In this document: positions 7,685 through 16,537 of the stretch, one piece after another | Layout: each line of letters begins with the position of its first letter | Numbering within the stretch: position 1 is the first letter of the stretch | Origin: CAVRXZ01 sp963773035 | GTDB taxonomy: Bacteria > Acidobacteriota > Vicinamibacteria > Vicinamibacterales > CAVVIG01 | Length of the DNA: 64,000 nt | Direction of reading: 5' to 3' | Assembly (NCBI GenBank): GCA_963773035.1 | Contig: CAVYZX010000012.1 | Coordinates: 376,792-440,791, forward strand | Notes under the pieces: generated by a model | Seen by the model: only the letters and a program-made list of their open reading frames with translations | Told to the model about the DNA's origin: nothing | Databases searched by the model: none | Translations under genes and position numbers: made by a program

Positions 7685-8460
7685 CCGCTCTCGCACCCGT
7701 CTACGGAATCGTCGTGCGCGATGTCATTCGTGCATTCCGCCAGAAGGGGCGTCTGGTCGGAGGACTGGCTCGTTCGTTCATGTGGCTTCTCCTCGTGGGC
7801 ACCGGCTACAACGCCATCGCTCGCGTCGAGGGGGTTTCGTCGTACCAGGCGTTTGTGTATCCCGGTCTCGTGGTCATGGCCATGTTGTTCGGTGCGATGC
7901 TCACGGCCATCTCGACCGTGTACGATCGCGAGTTCGGCATGCTTCGCCTGATGTTGGCTAGCCCTGCAGGGGCCTCTGCGATCCTGGCGGGCCGGGCGAT
8001 TGCTGCCACCATCATCGGAATCCTTCAAGGCGGCGTGTTGCTGGTCTGTCTCCCGATGTTCCTCTCTGTTACTGCCTCGCAACTTGTCAACGCTGTGGCG
8101 GCACTTGCCCTGGGGGCTGCAGCCAGCAGCGCTCTCGGCCTTCTCGTGGCGGCTCCGCTGCGATCCGTTGAAAATTTCGCCAGCGTGATCAACGTCCTGT
8201 TGTTCCCGCTGTTCTTCTTGAGCGGCGCGCTATATCCGACGAGCCGGATGCCGGCTGGACTCCGCCACGTCGCCCAAGTAAATCCAGTGAGCCACGCTGT
8301 CGATCTGATGCGCGCTGCGCTTGGCCAACCAACGGAATTTGGCGTCACTCGCTCCATTCTTGTGCTCATCGTCACAACGGTCTCGGCGTTTTTCCTCAGC
8401 ATGCTGATCTTCGATCCAGAGCATCGCTTCGCTCTTCGCGACAGGCCCGTCAGGAGATAG
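7681..8460 (+). CDS. ABC-2 type transporter permease
   Basis: Integral membrane partner of the preceding ATPase, 259 residues with about six hydrophobic segments (for example FMWLLLVGTGYNAI, YPGLVVMAMLFGAML, NVLLFPLFFLSGALYP). The ABC-2 family signature is seen in LFPLFFLSGALYPTSRMP and the following VNPVSHAVDLMR. The GTG start overlaps the ATPase stop (GTGA). Substrate is unknown. Its position inside the pqq operon suggests export of PQQ or an intermediate, or insertion of a membrane component. Confidence 0.87.
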   Translation: MTALAPVYGIVVRDVIRAFRQKGRLVGGLARSFMWLLLVGTGYNAIARVEGVSSYQAFVYPGLVVMAMLFGAMLTAISTVYDREFGMLRLMLASPAGASAILAGRAIAATIIGILQGGVLLVCLPMFLSVTASQLVNAVAALALGAAASSALGLLVAAPLRSVENFASVINVLLFPLFFLSGALYPTSRMPAGLRHVAQVNPVSHAVDLMRAALGQPTEFGVTRSILVLIVTTVSAFFLSMLIFDPEHRFALRDRPVRR

Positions 8461-8463
8461 GGA

Positions 8464-10395
8464 GTGTTGACGGCTCCCCACGGCACATGGACTTCACCGA
8501 TTACCGCAGAAACCGTCGCGGCCGGAGCTCTCCGGTTCGGCGGCGTCATGGTGGAAGACGAGACCATCTATTGGCTCGAAGGACGGCCCGCTGAACGTGG
8601 CCGCGGCGTCATCGTCAAACGAACACCTGACGGCCGCGTCTCGGACGTCACGCCCGCCGGAACGAATGTCCGATCGCGTGTCCACGAGTACGGTGGCGCC
8701 GCCTATGCCGTGTCTCGCGGAACCATCTACTACTCGGAGTTCGTTGACCAGCGCATCTACCGTCTCCCATCGGGCCTTCAGGCTGAACCGCTCACACCGC
8801 CGGGAGATTGGTTCTACGCGGATTTCGCCATTGACCTTCCCCGCAAGCGCCTCGTTTGTGTGCGCGAAGACCATACGGTGAACAACCGTGAGGCGGTGAC
8901 GACGCTCGTCAGCGTGCCACTTGATGGTCCGCCGAGCTCTGGCGACATCGTTGTTGCGGGCTTCGATTTCTACGCCGCGCCGCGGCTTAGCCCCGACTGT
9001 TCTCGTCTGTCGTGGCTGGCGTGGCGTCATCCACAGATGCCTTGGGACGGGACGGAGCTCTGGGTCGCGACCGTCAGGGCGGACGGGGCGCTCGTGGGGC
9101 CGACCCGCATTGCCGGTGGGGACGCCGAATCGATCTTCCAGCCCGCGTGGTCGCCTGATGGTGTGCTGTACTTCGTCTCCGATCGAACGGGCTGGTGGAA
9201 TCTCTATCGCGCGAGCCCCAGCCGGGTCGAAGCTGTCTGCGAAATGCCGGCGGAATTCGGCCGTCCGCTCTGGCAGCTTGGGACGTCGACTTGGGCTTTC
9301 GCGGACGCGTCGCGTATCGTCGCTGCGTGCGCCCAGGGCGGACGTTGGCGACTGGTGACGATCGACGTGACGACGGGGCGCCTTGCGGCGGTGACCACCG
9401 ATTTCGAGCCGGCTGACGGCGTTGCGTCGACCCGGACGCACGCTCTATTGGTCGGCGGTTGGGCTCAGGCGCCTGATGCGGTGGCCCTCGTCGATCTCGC
9501 AAGCGGCGAAGTCGAAACGATTCGTTCGGCCGCGACTGCCGACATCGATCCCACGTTCATCTCTGCGTCCGAAGCCATTGAGTTTCCGACGGACGCTGGA
9601 CTTACGGCGCATGCGTTTACTTACGCGCCGTGTAGCGGAACCTTCACCGCGCCCACAGGCGAGCGACCTCCTTTGATCGTCGTCAGTCATGGGGGGCCGA
9701 CGGCGGCCAGTCACGGACGGCTGAATCTCGAGGTGCAGTACTGGACGAGCCGTGGGTTCGCGGTGGTCGACGTGAATTACGGGGGGAGTTCCGGCTACGG
9801 ACGTTCTTATCGACAGCGGCTGCGCGGGCAATGGGGGGTTATCGATGTTGCAGATTGCGTGAATGCCGCGAAGCACCTCGTAGCGTTGGGCAAGGCAGAC
9901 GGCAACCGCCTTATCATTCGTGGCCGGAGCGCCGGAGGATACACGACACTTGCAGCCCTCACGTTTGCTCCAGGTGTGTTCAAGGCGGGTGGAAGCTATT
10001 ACGGCGTCGCCGATCTCGAGTTGCTGGCGCGCGACACCCATAAGTTCGAGTCCAGATACCTCGACAGCCTGATTGGGCCTTACCCGGCTCGTCGAGACCT
10101 GTACGAAGCCCGGTCGCCGATTCACTTCGTAGAAAGGCTTTCGTGCCCCCTCATCTTCTTTCAAGGTCTCGAAGATCGAGTCGTGCCGCCCGATCAATCG
10201 CGCATCATGGCGGACGCGGTAAGGGCCAAGGGACTCCCTGTCGCCTTGCTCACGTTCGAGGGGGAGCAACATGGATTTCGCAAGGCCGAAACGATCGTTC
10301 GTTGTCTGGAAGCCGAGTTGTCCTTCTACGGATCGGTCTTTGGTTTCACACCCGCGGGGCCGCGTCCGTCGTTCAGAATCGATAACCTCATATAA
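8464..10395 (+). CDS. S9 family peptidase, prolyl oligopeptidase type (PqqH-like)
   Basis: A protein of 643 residues with an N-terminal beta-propeller (WSPDG repeats) and a C-terminal alpha/beta hydrolase domain. The likely triad is S489 in GRSAGGYT, D571 in EDRVVPP and H603 in EQHGFRK. A peptidase of this family (PqqH) ends the pqq operon of Pseudomonas, so trimming of cross-linked PqqA is the favoured role; this is inference from context. The start is probably GTG at 8464, just after a GGAG-like site, with TTG at 8467 as the alternative. No signal peptide is visible, so it should be cytoplasmic, where PqqA processing takes place. Confidence 0.88.
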   Translation: MLTAPHGTWTSPITAETVAAGALRFGGVMVEDETIYWLEGRPAERGRGVIVKRTPDGRVSDVTPAGTNVRSRVHEYGGAAYAVSRGTIYYSEFVDQRIYRLPSGLQAEPLTPPGDWFYADFAIDLPRKRLVCVREDHTVNNREAVTTLVSVPLDGPPSSGDIVVAGFDFYAAPRLSPDCSRLSWLAWRHPQMPWDGTELWVATVRADGALVGPTRIAGGDAESIFQPAWSPDGVLYFVSDRTGWWNLYRASPSRVEAVCEMPAEFGRPLWQLGTSTWAFADASRIVAACAQGGRWRLVTIDVTTGRLAAVTTDFEPADGVASTRTHALLVGGWAQAPDAVALVDLASGEVETIRSAATADIDPTFISASEAIEFPTDAGLTAHAFTYAPCSGTFTAPTGERPPLIVVSHGGPTAASHGRLNLEVQYWTSRGFAVVDVNYGGSSGYGRSYRQRLRGQWGVIDVADCVNAAKHLVALGKADGNRLIIRGRSAGGYTTLAALTFAPGVFKAGGSYYGVADLELLARDTHKFESRYLDSLIGPYPARRDLYEARSPIHFVERLSCPLIFFQGLEDRVVPPDQSRIMADAVRAKGLPVALLTFEGEQHGFRKAETIVRCLEAELSFYGSVFGFTPAGPRPSFRIDNLI

Positions 10396-10406
10396 TCGTT
10401 ACATCT

Positions 10407-12857
10407 ATGGCGCTTAGAGCATGGGTTCTTCTCTCGTTGATAGCGGTTGTCACCTTTGATCCCAGCCCTGCGGCCGCCGCTCGAGGGCAAGCCCCGCCTG
10501 GTCGCTCGACCGTCGCTGGCGTCGTCCGAGACTCGAGCGGCGGAGCGGTCGTTGGGGCAGTCGTGGTCGCACGATTCGCTCGGAGCGAGCAACAGACGGT
10601 GACCGGACCCGATGGACGCTTCAGCCTCGATCCGCCTGCGGGCGAAGAGGTCGTGCTCGTCGTTCGCGCGGGCGGCTTTGCTGAAAGCGAGCGGCGACTG
10701 ACGCCATCAGCCACCCAGGAAATCACTGTCGTTTTGATGCCGGCCACGCTGTTCGAGTCGGTCACCGTGACGCCGACGCGGACCGAACAGCGACTTGGTG
10801 ATGTGCCGGCCAGCGTCAACGTTTTGAACAGCGAAGACATCCGACAATCGCCGGCTGTCGTGTCCGACGATGTGCTTCGGCAGGTGTCGACGTTCAGCCT
10901 GTTCAGACGGACGAGCAGTCTGTCCTCGCATCCGACGACACAAGGAGTCTCGCTCCGCGGTATCGGGCCGAGCGGCGTCAGCCGGACATTGGTCCTGCTC
11001 GACGGCGTCCCGTTCAACGATCCGTTTGGGGGCTGGGTGTATTGGACGCGGGTGCCGATGGACAGCACCGATCGCATCGAGATCGTGGACAACTCGAGCT
11101 CCAGTCTGTACGGCAACTACGCGATGGGCGGCGTCATCAACATCGTCACGACCCGGCCGGCGGCGCGAACCGTTGAATTCAAGCCCCAGTACGGGAGTCG
11201 AACCACCCCGAAGTTCGATTTCTTTGCGAGCGATGTCTGGGGCAAGGTCGGCGCGGCTGTCGAAGGCAGCATGTTCAAGACGGATGGCTTTCCCAACGTC
11301 GTGCCAAGCGAGCGGGGAGCCGTCGACAACGAGGCCACGGTCGACTACACGAACTACAACGTCAAGATCGATTACGACGCGAGTAGTGCCGTGAAAACGT
11401 TCATCCGAGGCGGCTATTTTCGGGAGAACCGCGATAACGCCAAGATCAGTACCTTCGACGGCACCGAGGAGGCCAACGACACGCGGTGGAGTTACGTCAG
11501 CGGCGGCGTTCGGATGGTGTTGCCCGACCAGAGCGATTTGCAGGCGCGCGTCTTCAGCGACTTCGAAATCTTCCACAGCAATTTTCTGGCCGTGCCTGCT
11601 GCGAACCCGCCTCGAAGCATCGGACGCATGACGCTCAACCAGTCGGTCCCCACGACCGGGGTCGGTGCCATGGCGTCGTGGTCGAAGGCTTTCACCAGGA
11701 ATCAGTTCTTCACCGCCGGTACCGATTGGCGCTGGGTGGATGGCGAAAGCCAGGAGGGCGTGCTGGACCCCGTCCGGGGTGCGCAGGTGATCACCGAGCG
11801 GTTCTCAGGAGGCACGCAGCAGAGCTTCGGCGCATTTGTTCAGGACATGATCACGGCGGTGCCGAACACGCAGATTACCTTGAGCGCGCGCGTCGACCAT
11901 TGGCGGAATTACGACGCGCACAACCTTGAAACTTCAGTGGCGACCGGCCTTCCCACTGCGAACAACAAGCCGAGCTGCGAAGACACCGGCGGCGTGCCGC
12001 CGACATGTCTGGAGAATAAAGACGATACGGTCGTCAGCCCGCGCGTCGCGGCGCTCTATCGCGTGACGGAGCGGCTCAGCGTGTGGGGTGACTATGGGCT
12101 CGGATTCCGCGCCCCGACACTGAACGAGCTGTATCGACAGTTTTCTGTGGGCGCCGTGTTGACGCGAGCGAACGATCAGCTCGGCCCCGAGCGGCTGAAG
12201 GGTGGAGAGTTGGGGATTACGCTCGCTCCGGTCCGAAACCTCACGATTCGCTCGACGTGGTACGACAATCGCGTCGAGAATCCGGTGGCGAACGTGACGA
12301 TTGGCAACAACCTTCAGCAGCGCCAGAACCTCGGGCGCACGAGAATCTGGGGGATACAGAACGACGTCGAGTACCGCCTGAGTACATCCTGGCGGGTGTC
12401 TGGCGGCTATCTTTACAATCAGGCGAAAGTCGTCGAATTCAATGCCAATCCTGCGCTCGTGAACAACTGCAACGGCGTCGCGGGTGAGGCGTGCTTCCTC
12501 CCGCAAGTGCCGGAGAACCGTGGCTCGCTGCGCGGCACGTATTCGAATCCCAAGTACGTGACGGTTTCCCTGGGCATGCAAGTCATCGGCTTGCAGTACG
12601 AGGACGACCAGAATGCACGCGTGGTCCCGGCGCCGGCGCTGAGCGACGCAGGCTATCCCGTGACGACGGCGCCCGGACTGCCGAAGTACACACTCGTCGA
12701 TCTGATGATCTCGCGTGCGTTCGGCCATAACGTCGATGCGTATTTCGGCATTCAGAACATCGCCGATCGTCAGTACTTCGTCCAGACGCAGGCCACTACG
12801 GTCGGTTCACCCCGACTGGTGACTGGAGGGATCCGCGTCCGGTTCTCGGGGCGATAA
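10407..12857 (+). CDS. TonB-dependent receptor with carboxypeptidase-regulatory N-domain
   Basis: Outer-membrane active-transport receptor of 816 residues. A signal peptide (cleavage near AAAARG) is followed by a carboxypeptidase-D-regulatory-like domain (about 35-115, STVAGVVRDSSGGAVVGA). Then come a plug domain (VTVTPTRTEQRLGDVPASV through SSSLYGNYAMGGVINIVTT) and a 22-strand-type barrel. It begins 11 bp after the peptidase gene on the same strand and so may be the last gene of the pqq operon. PqqU of E. coli is a TonB receptor for PQQ, so PQQ uptake is an attractive but unproven role. A metallophore or sugar ligand is also possible. Confidence 0.9.
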   Translation: MALRAWVLLSLIAVVTFDPSPAAAARGQAPPGRSTVAGVVRDSSGGAVVGAVVVARFARSEQQTVTGPDGRFSLDPPAGEEVVLVVRAGGFAESERRLTPSATQEITVVLMPATLFESVTVTPTRTEQRLGDVPASVNVLNSEDIRQSPAVVSDDVLRQVSTFSLFRRTSSLSSHPTTQGVSLRGIGPSGVSRTLVLLDGVPFNDPFGGWVYWTRVPMDSTDRIEIVDNSSSSLYGNYAMGGVINIVTTRPAARTVEFKPQYGSRTTPKFDFFASDVWGKVGAAVEGSMFKTDGFPNVVPSERGAVDNEATVDYTNYNVKIDYDASSAVKTFIRGGYFRENRDNAKISTFDGTEEANDTRWSYVSGGVRMVLPDQSDLQARVFSDFEIFHSNFLAVPAANPPRSIGRMTLNQSVPTTGVGAMASWSKAFTRNQFFTAGTDWRWVDGESQEGVLDPVRGAQVITERFSGGTQQSFGAFVQDMITAVPNTQITLSARVDHWRNYDAHNLETSVATGLPTANNKPSCEDTGGVPPTCLENKDDTVVSPRVAALYRVTERLSVWGDYGLGFRAPTLNELYRQFSVGAVLTRANDQLGPERLKGGELGITLAPVRNLTIRSTWYDNRVENPVANVTIGNNLQQRQNLGRTRIWGIQNDVEYRLSTSWRVSGGYLYNQAKVVEFNANPALVNNCNGVAGEACFLPQVPENRGSLRGTYSNPKYVTVSLGMQVIGLQYEDDQNARVVPAPALSDAGYPVTTAPGLPKYTLVDLMISRAFGHNVDAYFGIQNIADRQYFVQTQATTVGSPRLVTGGIRVRFSGR

Positions 12858-12858
12858 T

Positions 12859-12876
12859 GTCGCGCGGATGCGCGAC
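12859..12876. terminator. Hairpin between convergent genes
   Basis: A perfect 7-bp stem, GTCGCGC and GCGCGAC, with a GGAT loop directly after the receptor stop, in the gap between convergent genes. There is no T-run, so it would act only weakly or with Rho. Confidence 0.35.
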
Positions 12877-12887
12877 GCGGTAGGCCG

Positions 12888-13901
12888 TCAGGCTTGGCTA
12901 TCCGCCGACGATTGGCGAGTGACGACAGCCTTGTGTTGGGGGCTTCTCCAGAAGTCCATCGTCGACACGCGATGGACGCAGCCCACCGTGCAGTAGGGTG
13001 CGCAGGGTTTGGGCGTCGAGAACTCGCGTCGAATGTCGTCGACCGTATACGACTCGAGCGGCACGGCTGGGTAACCCCGTTGCTGCGAGCAGTAGTGCAC
13101 GAGTCCATCCTCGCAGACGTAGAGGTATCTCGCCCCCGCACGGCAACGCCAGTCGTTGGGTTTGCCGTCCGCCAGGTTTTCCTGAAACCCGGTGATGCCC
13201 GAGTAGAGATTCTTGAAGACCTGCCAAGGGCCGTTGATCGCGGCCGAGACGCCGTCGAATACCTGACGTTCGACAGACCCGAGCGGCTTCAGCCGTCCTG
13301 AGCCGTCGTGGATGATCCCGATTGAGGTTGAGAAACCAAGTTCCCGCGCCCGGTTGTTGATCGTGCGCGCGTCTTCGGGGTTCTTGATCCCGCCGCCGAG
13401 CACGGAGTTGATGTTGACGTCGAACGTCGCATGGTCCCGCAGATGCTGCAGTTTCTTGTCCAGCAGCCGCAGGCTCTTCTTCGACACTTCATCGGGTTCG
13501 ACGTTGTCGATGCTGATCTGCAGAAAATCGAGACCGGCGTCGTTCAGTTCCTGAATGCGATTCGGGACCAGAAAGTATCCGTTCGTGATTAGTCCGGCCA
13601 TCATCCCGCGGGCACGAATGTGACGGATGAGGTCGTCGAGATCGGGGTGGAGCATCGGCTCCCCCCCGCTGAACGCGACGACCGATGTCCCGAGCTCCTT
13701 CAGCTTGTCGATGCGCCGCCGCAACGTGTCGGCCGGAACCGGCGCCGAGACCTTGTCGTACTCGTTGCAGTAGCCACAATCGATGTTGCAGCGGCGAGTG
13801 GGAATGATCTGCACCAGCAACGGATGCGCTGTATGAGTGAGACCCCGCACGAACTCTCGAAACGATCGCGCTTTGCGGCTCGCCGTCGTCGATTTATGCA
13901 T
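12888..13901 (-). CDS. Radical SAM protein of unknown substrate
   Basis: A protein of 337 residues from the ATG at 13901; a TTG one codon upstream is less likely. CNIDCGYC (C38, C42, C45) is the cluster-binding motif, and FSGGEPMLHPD is the SAM-contacting GGE motif. The C-terminal part has more cysteines (WRCRAG, YVCEDGLVHYC, CAPYCTVGC), suggesting a SPASM-like auxiliary cluster. It runs convergently to the pqq operon and divergently from the SET gene. Acidobacterial genomes often carry such stand-alone proteins. The substrate, peptide or otherwise, cannot be told from the sequence, and no precursor peptide was recognised beside it. Confidence 0.85.
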   Translation of the reverse strand: MHKSTTASRKARSFREFVRGLTHTAHPLLVQIIPTRRCNIDCGYCNEYDKVSAPVPADTLRRRIDKLKELGTSVVAFSGGEPMLHPDLDDLIRHIRARGMMAGLITNGYFLVPNRIQELNDAGLDFLQISIDNVEPDEVSKKSLRLLDKKLQHLRDHATFDVNINSVLGGGIKNPEDARTINNRARELGFSTSIGIIHDGSGRLKPLGSVERQVFDGVSAAINGPWQVFKNLYSGITGFQENLADGKPNDWRCRAGARYLYVCEDGLVHYCSQQRGYPAVPLESYTVDDIRREFSTPKPCAPYCTVGCVHRVSTMDFWRSPQHKAVVTRQSSADSQA

Positions 13902-13947
13902 CAACGCAAAAAGTATAGCATCCGTCGTGCGCTATTCTTAGGAAGCC

Positions 13948-14340
13948 ATGGTCATCAAGCGGCGTTCGCGTATTCATGGGGCCGGGGTCTATGCCACCAG
14001 GACCATCACCAAGAACACCCGCATCATCGATTACGCCGGCGAAAAGGTGTCAAACCGTGAAAGCCTGGTTCGAGAGCGCCGATACATACAGCACGGTCAT
14101 ATCTGGTGCTTCAAGCTCACCAAGCGGACCGTGATCGACGCGGGCGTCGGCGGCAACATCGCCCGCTTCATCAACCATTCCTGTCGCCCGAACTGCTACA
14201 TCGATATCAAGAACGGCGTGATATGGATCCGTGCCGCCCGCACGATTCGTAGGGGCGAGGAGCTCACCTACGATTACAACACCGATGGCGATGGACTGAT
14301 CAAGTGCCGGTGCCGCCCGGGCTGTCAACGGCTTCTCTGA
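13948..14340 (+). CDS. SET-domain protein (putative lysine methyltransferase)
   Basis: A protein of 130 residues that is almost only a SET domain. The family features are all visible: GAGVYATRTITKNTRI near the N-terminus, the NIARFINHSCRPNC pseudoknot motif, EELTYDYN, and a post-SET-like KCRCRPGC cysteine cluster. A ribosome site AGGAAG lies just before the ATG. SET proteins are typically eukaryotic histone methyltransferases but occur in scattered bacteria. The target here is unknown. It overlaps the next gene (TGATG), forming an operon with the hydrolase and the SpoIID protein. Confidence 0.88.
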   Translation: MVIKRRSRIHGAGVYATRTITKNTRIIDYAGEKVSNRESLVRERRYIQHGHIWCFKLTKRTVIDAGVGGNIARFINHSCRPNCYIDIKNGVIWIRAARTIRRGEELTYDYNTDGDGLIKCRCRPGCQRLL

Positions 14341-14984
14341 TGCAGGTGTTCTTCCTGCACGGATTCGCTTCGTCGGCGAAGTCGACCAAGGCCGCGTACT
14401 TTGGCGAACGCTTGCAGTCGCACGGCATCCCGTTTCATTGTCCGGATTTCAACGAGCCTGATTTTTCGACGTTGACGCTGACGCGGATGCTCGACCAGTT
14501 GGCGAATGCCATCGTTGCCGTCCCCGCCGGACCTGTCGTCCTCATCGGGTCCAGTCTGGGAGCGGTCGTCGCCATCCATACAGCGCCGCGCATGACCGAT
14601 CGCATCGATCGACTGATTCTGCTCGCACCCGCGGTGATGCTTGGCCGGGACGGTCACTCGCCAATCGGCCAGCAGCGCCTGGCCCAGTGGCGGTCGGCGG
14701 GGACGCTCGAAATCTTTCATGGCGGGTACGGCGGCTTCTGCCAGCTCAACTTCACCTTCCACGAGGACAGTTTGCGGTACGATGCGTTTGCGGCGGATGT
14801 CCGGCAGCCGACACTGATCTTCCAAGGTCGCTACGACGAGGCTGTCGATTGTCGAATCGTGGAGGAGTACGCCGCAACGCGATCGAACATGACGCTCACG
14901 CTACTGGACGACGACCATCGGTTGCTCGGGAGCCTTCCCCGGATTTGGGAAAGCATGGCGCCATTCCTGGAGCTGGCAGATTGA
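14340..14984 (+). CDS. YqiA/YcfP-like alpha/beta hydrolase
   Basis: A short esterase-like protein of 214 residues with the family start MQVFFLHGFASSAKSTKA and the nucleophile elbow GSSLGA. An Asp in GRYDEAVD and a His in DDDHRLL complete a plausible triad. The ATG overlaps the SET gene stop (TGATG), and its own stop overlaps the next TTG start, so the three genes are tightly coupled. YqiA-type proteins hydrolyse short acyl esters in vitro. The natural substrate is not known. Confidence 0.82.
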   Translation: MQVFFLHGFASSAKSTKAAYFGERLQSHGIPFHCPDFNEPDFSTLTLTRMLDQLANAIVAVPAGPVVLIGSSLGAVVAIHTAPRMTDRIDRLILLAPAVMLGRDGHSPIGQQRLAQWRSAGTLEIFHGGYGGFCQLNFTFHEDSLRYDAFAADVRQPTLIFQGRYDEAVDCRIVEEYAATRSNMTLTLLDDDHRLLGSLPRIWESMAPFLELAD

Positions 14985-16528
14985 GCGCGCCAAAGCACAA
15001 GCTGTGCAAGATCGCGGCACTTGGCTTGTTCCTCGTGGCGTCCACGCCACTCACGTCGACCGAGAACGTCCCGCTGATCGACCTTCGTATCGGCACCGCG
15101 CAAGGGAACGGAACCTACGCTGTCGTGACCGTTCCTCTCGAGGCATACGTCGCTCGCGTCCTGACGGCCGAGGCACTGCCCGACAGCCGCCCAGCTGCGC
15201 TCGAGGCCCTTGCCATCACGATCCGAACCTATGCGCTCGCGAACCTGGGCCGCCACGGCTCTGATGGCTTCGACCTGTGCGATGAGACGCACTGTCAAGT
15301 CATGCGCACGGCCACGGCTGCGACCGAACAGGCGGCGGCGGCCACATCGGGACGGATTTTGATCGCTGGTGGAGCGCCAGCGTCGGTTTTCTACTCGGCG
15401 TCGTGTGGCGGGCGGACGGAGGTACCGTCGGCGGTCTGGCCGGGCGAGCCGGATCGCCCGTTCCTTCCAACGCAGCAAGACGATGCCTGCAGGGGCGCAC
15501 CGGTGTGGGCGACGGAACTCGCCAGCAACGACCTGTTTCGATCCTTCCGTGCCGCCGGCTTCCGCGGCGATCGCCTGCGCGACATGAAGATCCTCGGCCG
15601 GAATTCTTCGGGCCGCGTCGCACGTCTCCGCCTGGACGGTCTTCAACCCGATGAAATCTCGGGACAGGACTTGCGGGTTGTCGTCGGACGCACACTCGGC
15701 TGGCAGCACATCAAGAGCACGGCTTTCGATCTGACCCGCACGCTCGGCGGCTACCGACTGCGCGGCCACGGTTCCGGGCACGGCGTCGGCCTTTGTGTCA
15801 TCGGGTCGGCCCGCCGCGCGGAAGCTGGTGAAAAAGCCGACGACATTCTCCACCGATACTTCCCGGGCCTGCCGATTGCCGCACCTCCCGACGCGTTCCT
15901 GGCGAGTGCGGCCAGAAAGCTGGACGTTCGTTCCGCCGTGGATTCCCGCGTCCGACTGGAAAGTCCGGCCGCGACGCCTCGGGTTGTCTCCAACATGTCG
16001 ATCGCGCTGCCTCCTGCCGACGAGATCCAGCGGGGGAGCATCATCGACCTGACGGCGCAGGCTCGAGAAGATCTGTCCCGCACACTCGGGGTGGCGGCGC
16101 CCGGCCTGAATCTTCGCTTTCACCCTACTGCCGATAGCTACGAGCGCGCCACGGCCCTGCCATGGTTTACCTCGGGGGCGCTGGTTGGTGGTGCAATTCA
16201 TCTTCTCCCCGTCGCCACACTTCGCGAGCGCGGCGTGCTCGAACGCACGATCCGTCGCGAGCTCGTCCGCGTGATGACCGACGCTGCGTTGGGCACACGA
16301 CCGCTCTGGGTGCGTGAAGGCGCAGCCTTGTACTTCGCCGATGAACAGCCGGCCGCGAACGTTCACGACCAGAAAGCAACCGCCGTATCGCAACGTGTCG
16401 CCTGTCCCGAGGACTCCGACCTGCTTCGTCCGGTGTCGGTTGGCGCGCTCACGGATGCCTACGCGCGCGCCCGCGCCTGTTTCGAACGGCAGCTGGCCCA
16501 GGGTCGGTCTTGGCGGGAAGTTAGGTGA
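14981..16528 (+). CDS. SpoIID/LytB-domain protein
   Basis: A protein of 515 residues from a TTG at 14981 overlapping the previous stop, followed by a signal-like hydrophobic segment (IAALGLFLVASTPL). The SpoIID domain fills about residues 45-310. It shows VPLEAYVARVLTAEALPDS with the catalytic-type glutamate, AITIRTYALAN, DLCDETHCQVM, FYSASCGG and GHGSGHGVGLC. In endospore formers SpoIID is a lytic transglycosylase on stem-less peptidoglycan; here a cell-wall hydrolase or regulator is inferred. The C-terminal 200 residues resemble a peptidase-like domain (PLWVREGAALYFADE) that the usual SpoIID lacks. Confidence 0.85.
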   Translation: MSAPKHKLCKIAALGLFLVASTPLTSTENVPLIDLRIGTAQGNGTYAVVTVPLEAYVARVLTAEALPDSRPAALEALAITIRTYALANLGRHGSDGFDLCDETHCQVMRTATAATEQAAAATSGRILIAGGAPASVFYSASCGGRTEVPSAVWPGEPDRPFLPTQQDDACRGAPVWATELASNDLFRSFRAAGFRGDRLRDMKILGRNSSGRVARLRLDGLQPDEISGQDLRVVVGRTLGWQHIKSTAFDLTRTLGGYRLRGHGSGHGVGLCVIGSARRAEAGEKADDILHRYFPGLPIAAPPDAFLASAARKLDVRSAVDSRVRLESPAATPRVVSNMSIALPPADEIQRGSIIDLTAQAREDLSRTLGVAAPGLNLRFHPTADSYERATALPWFTSGALVGGAIHLLPVATLRERGVLERTIRRELVRVMTDAALGTRPLWVREGAALYFADEQPAANVHDQKATAVSQRVACPEDSDLLRPVSVGALTDAYARARACFERQLAQGRSWREVR

Positions 16529-16537
16529 GGGCGATAG

